This document shows positions 20,012 to 29,194 of a stretch of DNA of 64,000 bases, piece by piece. The notes beneath the pieces were generated by a model that saw only the letters and a program-made list of their open reading frames with translations, had not been told where the DNA came from and ran no database searches. The stretch comes from Chlorobiales bacterium Clorobi_01 (GTDB lineage Bacteria > Bacteroidota > Chlorobiia > Chlorobiales > Chlorobiaceae). The stretch is taken from assembly GCA_001602925.1 (NCBI GenBank), contig LUZT01000006.1, positions 696,438-760,437 of the forward strand, written 5' to 3'. The translations under genes and the position numbers were made by a program. The number at the start of each line of letters is the position of its first letter. The first letter of the stretch is position 1.

Positions 20012-20902
20012 ATGATGGATATTTACCGCTTTGGTTTCAAGGCTATGGGCTGTGGTTGCGAGGTTGTTGTCGCATGTTCCGGCAAGGGACTGGCGCTGAG
20101 TGCCGCCGAAGCGGCCATGCAGGAAGTGGCCAGAATCGAACGGAAATATTCCCGCTATCGTCCCGAAAGCATCGTATCCGAGATCAACGGCCATGCTGGC
20201 GATGGACGGGTTGCGTGCGACGAAGAGACGATGTACCTGTTGCGTTATGCCGCATCGTTGTACGAACGGAGCGGTGGTCTTTTCGACGTGACTTCCGGTG
20301 TTTTGCGCCGGGTCTGGGATTTTACGAAGAATACGCTGCCAGCCCGGAGTTCCCTGAAGAGTCTTCTCGAACTTGTCGGCTGGGACAAGGTTGAACTTGA
20401 TGACAGGGGCATCCGCCTCATCAGGAAGGAGATGCAGGTTGATCTCGGAGGTATCGGCAAGGAGTATGCTTCCGACAGGGCGGCCGAGGTGCTTTACGAC
20501 AATGGGATCCGGCATGGTTATGTAAACATGGCGGGTGATATCCGTGTTGTCGGAACAAAACCGGACGGCGCACCCTGGGGCGTTGGCGTACAGGATCCCC
20601 GCCGCCAGGGAAAAACTATGGCCTCTATTCCTGTTTTCAGGGGTGCCCTGGCCACGAGCGGAGATTACGAGCGTTACATCGAGGTCAAGGGAAACCGATA
20701 CTGTCATATTCTCGATCCACACACCGGCTATCCAGCCGCATGCTGGCGTTCAGTGACGGTACTCGCACCGACGGCGCTCGAGGCCGGAAGCTGTACGACT
20801 ATCGCCATGCTGAAAGGGCAAGCGGCGATCGATTACCTTGATTCTACAGGATTCACCTATCTTGCCATCGACGCGGCAGGCAGAATTTTTCACAAGGACT
20901 GA
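20012..20902 (+). CDS. apbE: FAD:protein FMN transferase, ApbE family
   Basis: 296 residues. ApbE motifs are SGGLFDVTSG, VDLGGIGKEYASDRA, NMAGDIRVVG, SGDYERY and HILDPHTGYPA. The enzyme attaches FMN from FAD to Thr or Ser of a target protein. The start at 20012 is preceded by AAAAGGAG, and the longer upstream frame overlaps the DUF3570-like gene. No signal peptide or lipobox is visible, unlike many ApbE proteins that act outside the cytoplasm. The first motif reads AMGCGCEV instead of the usual AMGT. No canonical acceptor motif (DxxTS-type) was spotted in the three preceding proteins. Confidence 0.88.
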   Translation: MMDIYRFGFKAMGCGCEVVVACSGKGLALSAAEAAMQEVARIERKYSRYRPESIVSEINGHAGDGRVACDEETMYLLRYAASLYERSGGLFDVTSGVLRRVWDFTKNTLPARSSLKSLLELVGWDKVELDDRGIRLIRKEMQVDLGGIGKEYASDRAAEVLYDNGIRHGYVNMAGDIRVVGTKPDGAPWGVGVQDPRRQGKTMASIPVFRGALATSGDYERYIEVKGNRYCHILDPHTGYPAACWRSVTVLAPTALEAGSCTTIAMLKGQAAIDYLDSTGFTYLAIDAAGRIFHKD

Positions 20903-21706
20903 TAGCTCAAGTACTGAAGAAGATGCCGAATCCGATAATCGAAACTTGAGCCCGTACGGTGTTCCCACCAGAGTACCAGCGCGTTTTCCTGCTTTCCGGT
21001 CTGTTCTGTTTTTGCTCTGTTGCGAAAGTACTTTCTGGCGTCGGCTTCCGGATTTCTCGCTTTTAGCGTTTCCTCTCCTTCAGCATTCTGCCGATGTTTC
21101 CTATCCACTCTTCGATTATCGTCGGCGATGGCCGTTGCCCACTGTTTGAACATAGTGCTGGTGTATATCCTGTGTTGCATGCCGGTACGGCCTGCCGTCA
21201 GAATCGTCTGAACAGCATTCCAGTATCACGAAGGGGATAAGCCAGCCCCCGATGTCCGCCGTTTTTGTCAGACCCGCGAATTTTCTGTGAGATCTCGGCT
21301 GCGTCGCGGCAACAATGAGCGCTTTAGTAATGGTGATTGCCTGTAAATTACGCCAAGTTGGGCCCGGGGGTTGGGACAACAGATTTTTACAGGACGCAAT
21401 TATAACAATTGAAGACTTCCGAGAGATTCGAAAATAAAAAAGATATACAAACAGGGGATCATATTCTACCGGATTACGACAATATCCCTATACCCCTGCA
21501 CATCGTTTTTTCAATATGCCCTGTCGCCCACTTTCAGCATAACCAAAACAATCTCAGGCAATGCAATGTTATTGATATTGTAACAATAATCTGGTTTATA
21601 TTCCGACCGGATATGCCGCAGCTGGAGTGTTGTCATTGATTGCTGGCAATGTGAGCCCGCGTTCTATTCATACCTTTCCTGTTTTTCAAGCGATTTTTTC
21701 CATTGA
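20903..21706. other. 800-base stretch without a convincing gene
   Basis: Short minus-strand frames of 96 codons (20890-21180) and 87 codons (21116-21379) exist but show no recognisable domain and overlap each other. The right half (21380-21650) is AT-rich with an inverted repeat TTATTG/CAATAA near 21570-21590. It may be decayed genes plus the promoter of the type I secretion operon. Confidence 0.4.
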
Positions 21707-23476
21707 ATGGTTCAACCTGAAAAGAAATCCGAGGTTCGAGAGGCTCTCTATTCCCTCAGTTCGCAGGTTATCCGGGTGCTGCTTTTCAGTTTTGTCACCA
21801 ATATTCTTGTCCTTACGCCGAGCGGCTACATGCTTGAAGTGTATGACCGGGTCGTCAACAGCCGCAATCATCAGACGCTGCTGATGCTGACCATTCTGGT
21901 TGTCGGTCTCTATGTCATGCTCGAAGCGCTCGAATGGGTGCGCTCGGGCATCATGCAGGAGGCGGCCCGAGCCTTCGATGAACGGTTGCGCAGGCGCGTG
22001 TTCGACACCGCTTTTGCCGCCCGCCTGAAAAACATGCCTGTCGGCAGCGCCGCGCAGGTGATCGCTGATCTCAGTACCATTCGTGAGGCTATCGGCGCCC
22101 ATGTCACCCTCTCTTTTTTGGATACGCCACTGGCCTTGCTGGTGCTGATTCTCCTGTTTCTCATGCATCCGCTTCTCGGATGGTTTTCGGCCATTGGCGC
22201 TCTGGTGCAGTTTCTGATCGGCTTTTTCAACGAACGCCGTATCAGGGAGCCGATGATGATGGCCAGCCGCAGCTCGAACGCTTCCCAGATGTACGCCGGC
22301 AGCGTGTTGCGCAACGCGCAGGTGATCCGCTCGATGGGGATGCTTGGCAATATGCGCAAGCGCTGGCTGACGCGGCAGAGGGAGTTCATCGCCAGCCAGG
22401 CAGATGCGTCGGATACGGCGGGCGTGAACTCGTCGCTGTCAAAGCTGGTGCAGTCGCTGCTCAGCTCTTCTTTGCTTGGCATCGGTTGCTGGCTTACGCT
22501 GGAAGGAAAGCTGGGCGGGTCGGGCATGATTGTCGGCTCGATTCTCGGCGGCAAGGTGCTCAGCCCGCTGGTGCAGATCATCGCTAACTGGCGGCAGGTG
22601 GAGGGGGCGCGTGAAGCCTTTGTGCGCCTCGACGGCATGCTCAGGGCGTTTCCCGACGAAGAGAAGAAAATGCCGTTGCCGCCGCCGAAAGGAGTGCTTT
22701 CGGTCGAAGGGGTCGTTGCCGGAGCGCCGGGCAGCCAGATTCAGATTCTCAAGGGCATCGGATTTCGCGTTGCGCCGGGCGATTCGCTGGCCGTGGTCGG
22801 GCCGTCGGCTTCCGGAAAAACAACGCTCGCCCGCCTGCTTACCGGCGTCTGGGCACCGGTGAGTGGCAAGGTGCGGCTCGACGGCAGTGACATCTACGCC
22901 TGGAACAAGGAGGAGCTGGGCCCTCACGTCGGCTATCTGCCGCAGACGGTCGAGCTGTTCGACGGCACCATCGCCGAAAATGTCGCACGCTTCGGCGAGC
23001 CGGACATGGAAAAGGTGCAGGCTGCCTGCCGGATGGTTGGGCTCGGGGAGTTCATTTCCACCTTGCCAAAAGGATACGATACGCCGATCGGCGAGGAAGG
23101 AGTGTTTCTCTCCGGCGGCCAGCGGCAGCGTGTCGCCCTTGCTCGAGCGGTGTACGGAATGCCAAAATTCGTGGTGCTTGACGAGCCGAACTCCAATCTC
23201 GACACTGACGGCGATGCGGCGCTTATCCATACGCTTCAGCAGCTCAAGGCCGCCGGTACGACGGTGATTATCATGACGCATCGCATGAACATCCTTCAGG
23301 TCGTTGGCTTCATGCTGGTGCTCATCGATGGCCAGATCAAGCAGTTCGGCCCAAAAGACCAGGTGCTGGCCGCGCTCAAAGGCGAGCAGTCGCCAAAGCC
23401 GCAGGCGTCGCCAAACCCGCAGCCGCAGCCGCCCAGAGGTATTTCGCTCAATCCTGCGCCGGGAGGGCAGGTATGA
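21707..23476 (+). CDS. Type I secretion ABC transporter, permease/ATPase (first half-transporter)
   Basis: 589 residues of the PrtD/HlyB-like family without a C39 peptidase domain. The membrane domain spans about 20-300, and the ATPase domain has Walker A GPSASGKTT, signature LSGGQRQRVALA, Walker B FVVLDEPNSNLD and an H-loop MTHR. The C-terminus is Pro/Gln-rich. It overlaps the second ABC gene by four bases (ATGA). Confidence 0.9.
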   Translation: MVQPEKKSEVREALYSLSSQVIRVLLFSFVTNILVLTPSGYMLEVYDRVVNSRNHQTLLMLTILVVGLYVMLEALEWVRSGIMQEAARAFDERLRRRVFDTAFAARLKNMPVGSAAQVIADLSTIREAIGAHVTLSFLDTPLALLVLILLFLMHPLLGWFSAIGALVQFLIGFFNERRIREPMMMASRSSNASQMYAGSVLRNAQVIRSMGMLGNMRKRWLTRQREFIASQADASDTAGVNSSLSKLVQSLLSSSLLGIGCWLTLEGKLGGSGMIVGSILGGKVLSPLVQIIANWRQVEGAREAFVRLDGMLRAFPDEEKKMPLPPPKGVLSVEGVVAGAPGSQIQILKGIGFRVAPGDSLAVVGPSASGKTTLARLLTGVWAPVSGKVRLDGSDIYAWNKEELGPHVGYLPQTVELFDGTIAENVARFGEPDMEKVQAACRMVGLGEFISTLPKGYDTPIGEEGVFLSGGQRQRVALARAVYGMPKFVVLDEPNSNLDTDGDAALIHTLQQLKAAGTTVIIMTHRMNILQVVGFMLVLIDGQIKQFGPKDQVLAALKGEQSPKPQASPNPQPQPPRGISLNPAPGGQV

Positions 23477-25227
23477 AGCGGGGATCGTTTTTCGACCGGA
23501 GCGAGCTGACCCGCCAATTGTGGTCGTTTCGGAAAGAGTTTCTCTGGGTGGGCTTCTTCAGCATGATCGCCAATCTGCTCATGCTTACCCCGACGCTCTA
23601 CATGCTGCAACTCTATGACCGCGTGCTCAAGGGTCGAAGCGAGTTGACCCTCATTGTGGTGACGTTGCTCATGGTCTTTTTTTACGTGATTATGGTGGTG
23701 GCCGAGTGGCTGCGCTCGCGCCTTCTGGTGCGGGGCGGCGTCAGGATGGACGAGGCGATGAATGCCATCGTTTTCAACGCGAGTTTCGAGAAGAACCTGA
23801 AGCAGGCAGGCGCGAATCCAGCGACAGCCATCGGCGATCTGACGGTGATCCGCCAGTTCCTGACAGGCAACGGCATCTTCGCCTTTTTCGACACGCCGTG
23901 GACGCCCATTTACATCGCGGTCATTTTCCTGCTCCAGCCGTTTCTCGGATGGATTTCGATTCTATTCTGCATCATCCAGCTCGTGGTGGCCTGGTACAAC
24001 CACAAGGCGACCGTCGATGATATCGAGCGGTCGGGCAAGGCGGGCAGCGAGAGTAACGCCTACTTTTTCAGCAAGCTGCGGAACATCGAGCCGGTACATG
24101 CCATGGGGATGACCGGCAGCCTGCGCCAGCGCTGGCTCGATCTGCACGAGCACGCGCTGGCGCAGCATGGGCACGCGCAGCACAAGCAGCACCGGCAGCA
24201 GGCCTTCTCGAAGTTCGTGCGCTACACCATGCAGTCCCTGACGCTCGGGGCGGGCGCGCTGATGGTCATCGAAGGTAAAATGACCGCTGGCGGCATGATT
24301 GCGGCTAACGTGCTCATGTCGAGAGCCTTGCAGCCGCTCGACCTCCTGATCGTCGTGTGGAAGCCCTTCATCCAGGCGCGTGACGCTTTTTTCCGGTTGG
24401 AAAACCTTTTCGATGATTTTCCGGAGCCGTCTGCCAAACCGTCGCGTCCTGCGCCACAGGGCGACGTGCGGATCGACGGCCTGACGGCGACCGCGCCGGG
24501 AAGGCCGGAGCCGATTCTGCACGGCCTCGACGCATCGTTCGCCGCCGGAACCGTAACGGCGATTGTCGGCCCGTCAGGGTCGGGCAAGTCCACGCTGGCA
24601 CGCTGTCTGGTTGGGGCGTGGCCGGACGTTTCGGGCGGCGTGCTTTACGACGAGGAGCCGATCCAGAGCTGGAACGGCGAGGAACTGGGGCCAAATATCG
24701 GCTACCTGCCGCAGGACATCGAGCTGTTTGACGGCACCATCGCCGAAAACATCTCCCGCTTCGGTGACACCGATCCGGCGCAGGTGATCGAAGCTGCTCA
24801 GCGCACCGGCATCCACGAAGCGATTCTGCGCTTTCCAAACGGCTACAATTCGCAGGTTGGCGAGGCGGGCGCGCTGCTTTCTGGCGGTCAGCGTCAGCGC
24901 CTCGGTCTGGCGCGCGCGATGTACGGCAACCCCTCGGTGCTGGTGCTCGACGAGCCGAATTCCCACCTCGATGATGCAGGTGAACGGGCGCTGGCCCAGG
25001 CGGTGAGCCAGCTCAAGCAGTCCGGGAAAACCGTGTTTCTCATTACCCATCGACTGAACATTCTCGGCGCGGCAGATAAAATTCTGGCGCTCAGGGATGG
25101 CCGGATCGAGCATCACGGGCCCCGTGATGGCGTGCTCGAAGTGCTGAACGCGCAGCGGACTGCGAAAAACGGCGATCAGCAAGTAACTGCAAATCAGAAC
25201 GGACAAGGAAAACAGAGCGAACCATGA
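23473..25227 (+). CDS. Type I secretion ABC transporter, permease/ATPase (second half-transporter)
   Basis: 584 residues, the same family and domain plan as the gene before it but clearly diverged. It has Walker A GPSGSGKST, signature LSGGQRQRLGLA, Walker B VLVLDEPNSHLDD and H-loop ITHR, so both sites look active. Tight coupling on both sides (four-base overlaps) suggests the two ABC proteins form a heterodimer. Such pairs are less common than the homodimers of classical RTX exporters. Confidence 0.9.
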   Translation: MKRGSFFDRSELTRQLWSFRKEFLWVGFFSMIANLLMLTPTLYMLQLYDRVLKGRSELTLIVVTLLMVFFYVIMVVAEWLRSRLLVRGGVRMDEAMNAIVFNASFEKNLKQAGANPATAIGDLTVIRQFLTGNGIFAFFDTPWTPIYIAVIFLLQPFLGWISILFCIIQLVVAWYNHKATVDDIERSGKAGSESNAYFFSKLRNIEPVHAMGMTGSLRQRWLDLHEHALAQHGHAQHKQHRQQAFSKFVRYTMQSLTLGAGALMVIEGKMTAGGMIAANVLMSRALQPLDLLIVVWKPFIQARDAFFRLENLFDDFPEPSAKPSRPAPQGDVRIDGLTATAPGRPEPILHGLDASFAAGTVTAIVGPSGSGKSTLARCLVGAWPDVSGGVLYDEEPIQSWNGEELGPNIGYLPQDIELFDGTIAENISRFGDTDPAQVIEAAQRTGIHEAILRFPNGYNSQVGEAGALLSGGQRQRLGLARAMYGNPSVLVLDEPNSHLDDAGERALAQAVSQLKQSGKTVFLITHRLNILGAADKILALRDGRIEHHGPRDGVLEVLNAQRTAKNGDQQVTANQNGQGKQSEP

Positions 25228-26402
25228 ACCTGGGAGCACTATTCCGGCGGCAAAAAAACGAACCCGATCCAGAGCCGCGCGAAGGGCTGAAGCACAGGCA
25301 CACCGACACCCGTAATCCGGTTCGGATCGGCATTCTGGTGCTCATTATCGGATTTGGCGGCTTCATTCTGTGGGCATCGTTCGCGCCACTTGACGAGGGG
25401 GTGCCGTGTCAGGGTGCGGTGAGCATTGCCACCAAGCGCAAGGTAGTACAGCACCGCTATGGCGGTACCGTGACCGAAGTGCTCGTTCAGGAGGGGCAGA
25501 AGGTTGCCAAGGGCGACCTCCTGATGGTACTCGACGACCAGACCGCCAAAGCCCGTTATGCCGAGGTCCATCAGCACTATCTCGGCCTTCGCGCCACCGA
25601 GGCCCGCCTGCTTGCCGAAGAGGCCGGATCGGCGCGGATGACTCTGCATCCGGACCTCACCTCTGATCCCGACACGGTGCTGGTCAGGCGGCTGGTCAGG
25701 ACGCAGCGGGAACTGCTCAAGTCGCGCCTGCAGATCATGGGCCTGTTGCGTAAACAGCTTGCCGGTATGAAGCAGCTTGCCGACGAGGGATTCGCGCCGT
25801 TGAGCCAGCAGAGGGATCTCGAAATAAAGGTGGCGCAGTTCCGCGCCGAAACCGAGACGCAGCTTGCGCAGGTGCAGGACGAGGTCAAAGCCGATGCGGA
25901 GAAATCGAAAGCGCTGGCCGAGGAGCTGGCCGATACCAGGGTTACCTCTCCGGCAGATGGACAGGTGGTTGGCCTTCAGGTGCAGACCGAGGGAGCGGTG
26001 ATCCAGCCCGGGCAGAAGCTGATGGATATTGTACCGTTTGGCGAGCCCTTGCTGATCGAGGCCAAGATCGCGCCCCATCTGATCGACAAGGTTCACGCCG
26101 GTCTGACGGTCAACCTCCAGTTCACCGCCTTCGCCCATGCGCCTCAACTGGTCATTCCCGGCAAGGTCGAGTCGGTTTCCGGCGACTTGCTGACCGAGTC
26201 GTCTTCAGGAGCTCAGCCGACTGTCTCGTATTATCTTGCCCGGATTGCTGTCACTCCGGAGGGCATGAAAATGCTGGGCCGTCATCGTATTCAGGCCGGT
26301 ATGCCGGTGCTGGCGGTCATCAAAACCGGCGAGCGCACCATGCTGACCTACATCCTGCATCCCCTGATGCAGCGCATGGCGGCTTCACTCAAGGAGGAGT
26401 GA
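25224..26402 (+). CDS. HlyD/PrtE-like membrane fusion protein of type I secretion
   Basis: 392 residues: a short cytoplasmic N-terminus, one membrane segment (about 35-55), then a biotinyl-lipoyl-like hairpin (VVQHRYGGTVTEVLVQEGQKVAKGDLLMVLDD), a coiled-coil alpha hairpin (about 110-240) and a beta-barrel C-terminus. It bridges the inner-membrane ABC pair and the outer-membrane channel. It overlaps the second ABC gene by four bases, and the TolC-like gene starts six bases later. Confidence 0.92.
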   Translation: MNLGALFRRQKNEPDPEPREGLKHRHTDTRNPVRIGILVLIIGFGGFILWASFAPLDEGVPCQGAVSIATKRKVVQHRYGGTVTEVLVQEGQKVAKGDLLMVLDDQTAKARYAEVHQHYLGLRATEARLLAEEAGSARMTLHPDLTSDPDTVLVRRLVRTQRELLKSRLQIMGLLRKQLAGMKQLADEGFAPLSQQRDLEIKVAQFRAETETQLAQVQDEVKADAEKSKALAEELADTRVTSPADGQVVGLQVQTEGAVIQPGQKLMDIVPFGEPLLIEAKIAPHLIDKVHAGLTVNLQFTAFAHAPQLVIPGKVESVSGDLLTESSSGAQPTVSYYLARIAVTPEGMKMLGRHRIQAGMPVLAVIKTGERTMLTYILHPLMQRMAASLKEE

Positions 26403-26408
26403 CGAGGT

Positions 26409-27791
26409 ATGAACCGACAGCACAGATATTTCCGGCCGTTCCGGATTGGCAACCCGGAGAAAGTCATGACAGGATTGCTTGTGGCCGCAGCGCTGCTGTT
26501 TCCGTCGGGATCGGGCGCGGAGCCTCTCAGCCTGAAAGAGGCCTACGATCTTGCGCTGCACTACGATGCGCGCTACCTGTCAGCCGAAGCGGACACGCAG
26601 ATTGCCAAAGAGGAGGTTTCAAAGGCAAGAGCGGCTTTTCTGCCCAATGTCAAGGCATCGACCTCGAGAGGGCGCAATCGCCTCGACAGCACAACACCTT
26701 ACAGCTCGGAGGAGGGGCTTTATTACAGCACCCGGAGTCACAACCTTTCTGTCCGGCAGCCGCTCTTTAACCTGCAAAGTATTGCCAGTTACAAACAGGC
26801 CGGAGCGGTGAAGGCCAAAAGTGAATCGCTGTTCGAGGGTGAGCACTCGTCACTGATTGTCCGCACCGTCGAGCTGTTCTGTAATGTGCTCTATTCGGAA
26901 GAGAATATCGCCTTTACCGATGCTCAGCTCAAAGCATTTCTCGATCAGCTCGAACAGGCAAAAAAGCGCTATGCGAACGGATTTGGCACCATCACCGAAA
27001 TCAACGAAGCCCAGGCGAGTTATGATCTTGCGCTCGCCGAACATGCGAACGCCATTGCCGGGCTCGAAAACAGCCGCCGGGAGCTCGAGAGCGTGACAGG
27101 AGTCTATTCTGAAAATCTCTGCCGTCTCGACCCGCGAAAGCTCGTGCTTGCCGAACCCGCCCCCCGTAATGTCGAAGCATGGATCGGGATGGCCACTGAA
27201 AAGAGCAGCAAAATCAAGGCGGCGCGTCAGGAGGTCGAGGTTGCCCGAAAAGAGATCGACAAGAACAAAGCCTACCGGTATCCGCAGCTCGATCTTTGGG
27301 CCGGCCGGAGCTATTCGGTGAGCGAGAACAGCTACGCCATCGGCTCGACCTACGACACCTGGTCAGTCAGCGTGCAGTTGAACATGCCGATCTATACCGG
27401 CGGCTACGCGAGCGCCTCGATCCGGCAGGCCTACGCGCGGCGGCAGAAGGCCAGCGAAGCGCTCAATCTCCAGGAGAGAGAGTCCCTGACGGACGTACGG
27501 ATGTATTACAACGCACAGCTTAACAGCATTGTCCAGGTGCGAGCCTACGAGCAGGCGGTGAAGTCGGGCGAAATAGCGCTTGAGGGCACACGGAAAGGAT
27601 TCATGGCCGGGTTTCGAACCAATACCGATGTTCTCGATGCTACCCGAAAGCTCTTCGAAACCCGCCGCAGTCTTGCCCGGGCGCGATACCAGTATATCCT
27701 GAACCGGCTCATGCTCAGGGATGCCGCCGGAGTGCTGGGCGAGGAGGAGCTGGGCGAGGTCGATCACTTTTTTGCCGCTAACGGTTCCTGA
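26409..27791 (+). CDS. TolC-family outer-membrane channel protein
   Basis: 460 residues. The typical start of the mature part is LSLKEAYDLALHYDARYLSAEAD, and the fold repeats with TEINEAQASYDLALAEHANA and TNTDVLDATRKLFETRRSLARARYQYILNRLML. The first ATG gives a 20-residue basic leader before the signal peptide; an in-frame ATG at 26466 after GGAGAAAG may be the real start. It is the last intact gene of the secretion operon. Confidence 0.9.
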   Translation: MNRQHRYFRPFRIGNPEKVMTGLLVAAALLFPSGSGAEPLSLKEAYDLALHYDARYLSAEADTQIAKEEVSKARAAFLPNVKASTSRGRNRLDSTTPYSSEEGLYYSTRSHNLSVRQPLFNLQSIASYKQAGAVKAKSESLFEGEHSSLIVRTVELFCNVLYSEENIAFTDAQLKAFLDQLEQAKKRYANGFGTITEINEAQASYDLALAEHANAIAGLENSRRELESVTGVYSENLCRLDPRKLVLAEPAPRNVEAWIGMATEKSSKIKAARQEVEVARKEIDKNKAYRYPQLDLWAGRSYSVSENSYAIGSTYDTWSVSVQLNMPIYTGGYASASIRQAYARRQKASEALNLQERESLTDVRMYYNAQLNSIVQVRAYEQAVKSGEIALEGTRKGFMAGFRTNTDVLDATRKLFETRRSLARARYQYILNRLMLRDAAGVLGEEELGEVDHFFAANGS

Positions 27792-27801
27792 TGTTACCGG
27801 T

Positions 27802-28719
27802 ATGCGTATCCAGAACTTTCCCGGCCAGTTCAAGCATCTCGCTCCGGCGCTCGTAAGGCTGGGGCACGAGGTGACGGCCATGACCATGGTCAAAAACGCT
27901 CCGCCGCAATGGCAGGGCGTTCGTCTTGTGCAGTACCGCGTCGCCAGAGGCAGCACCTCCGGCATTCACCCCTGGGTGGCCGATATCGAAACCAAAACGA
28001 TCCGGGGCGAGGCCTGTTTCCGGGCATGTCTGAAGATGAAGGCCGAGGGGTTCAATCCGGAGGTGATCGTGGCGCATCCCGGCTGGGGAGAGAGTCTTTT
28101 CGTCAAAAAGGTCTGGCCCGAAGCGAAGCTCGGTATCTAGTGTGAGTTCTTTTACCGGCACGAAGGCGTGGACATCGATTTCAATCCGGAATTTCCGGTG
28201 ACCGATCCGGAGGGCAACGCCTGCCGCATCCGTATGAAAAACCTGAACAACATGCTGCACTTCGAGATCGCCGATGCCGGGCTTTCTCCGACGCAATGGC
28301 AGGCAAGCACGTTTCCCGAACCTTTCCGTTCGAAAATAGCGGTCATGCACGATGGCATCGATACCCGGCTGGTTCAGCCGGATCCGGATGTGCGCTTTGC
28401 CCTCGACGACGGCACAGTGCTGACCTGTAAGGACGAGGTGCTTCCCTTCGTGAATCGCAACCTCGAACCCTATCGCGGTTTCCATATTTTCATGCGCGCT
28501 TTGCCCGAACTGCTTCGCCAGCGTTCATCTGCCCGCGTGCTTATAGTGGGTAGCGAGGACGTAAGCTACGGCGCGCGTCCGGCGGATGGGGTGAGCTGGA
28601 AGCAACGCTTTTCCGACGAAGTTCGTCCGCAGATGAACGAGGAGGTGTGGAGCCGCTGGTTGCACGGTGAGTGGAAACGCGAACTTATCGGGAACTTGTT
28701 TCGCATCTGTTCTATTTGA
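27802..28719 (+). pseudogene. Broken GT4-type glycosyltransferase
   Basis: One reading frame encodes FPGQFKHLAPALVRLGHEVTAM through EAKLGI, stops at an in-frame TAG (28138-28140), and continues without frame change as CEFFYRHEGVDIDFNPEFP and on to LNRNLEPYRGFHIFMRALPELL-like sequence. The start is eroded (the usual first strand before QNFPGQF is missing). The C-terminus stops after SEDVSYG and a changed segment, before the usual EPFGL-like nucleotide-binding region. Three lesions (short start, amber, missing end) argue for decay. It follows TolC by 10 bases. Confidence 0.78.
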
Positions 28720-28751
28720 GGATAGAAATATCGCTGAATAACCCGGAAGTT

Positions 28752-29108
28752 ATGGACATCACTATGAAACATCGCCTGGAGAATATGCTTGGATATCTTG
28801 AATCGGAGAGCTATCTGATGGCGTACAGGACGCTGAATGCGATCGTTACGGAGAATGAAGCATCAGGCGAGTTGCCCTCTCTCGAAACCTCGACGGCTCT
28901 CGACGTGATGCAGACCTGCCTGCGCATTATTGTCGGTGAAAGGGTGGGGCACCCCGAAGTGGCGAAGCATTTCGCCCAGACGGTCAGTTTCTACGAGCGT
29001 CTGGCTTTGCTTCTGACAAAAAAACTTCTGGATGACGACAGTGCTGCCGCCGAGGTCGATATTCTCCTTTTCTGCCACGACGCGCTTGCGAAGCACAGGC
29101 GAAACTGA
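28752..29108 (+). CDS. Small hypothetical helical protein
   Basis: 118 residues from the ATG at 28752; a second ATG at 28764 is also possible. It is predicted to be all-helical, with acidic and basic residues evenly spread, and has no membrane segment or known motif. It lies between the decayed glycosyltransferase and the metal sensor gene. I do not recognise it. Confidence 0.55.
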   Translation: MDITMKHRLENMLGYLESESYLMAYRTLNAIVTENEASGELPSLETSTALDVMQTCLRIIVGERVGHPEVAKHFAQTVSFYERLALLLTKKLLDDDSAAAEVDILLFCHDALAKHRRN

Positions 29109-29172
29109 ATTTGCTGCATGAAGCGACCGGATCACGAAACGATTTGCACGGTTTTCCGTTTTGTGTTATCGT

Positions 29173-29189
29173 ATGAATAAATGTTCATG
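29173..29189. promoter_or_regulatory. SmtB/ArsR-type operator, copy 1 (before the regulator gene)
   Basis: ATGAATAAATGTTCATG, an imperfect inverted repeat (ATGAA/TTCAT), lies just before the regulator gene and resembles the 12-2-12 operators of SmtB, ZiaR and CadC. The same 17-mer with two changes lies before the permease gene. Confidence 0.75.
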
Positions 29190-29194
29190 TGTTA

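Noticed and set aside
20890-21180. 96-codon minus-strand frame, considered as a transposase remnant
   Set aside because: No catalytic motif, no inverted ends and no similarity I can recognise, so it is only mentioned as part of the gap.
28138-28140. TAG in the glycosyltransferase frame as a recoded amino acid
   Set aside because: No pyrrolysine system is expected, and the gene is damaged at both ends as well, so simple decay is the better reading.
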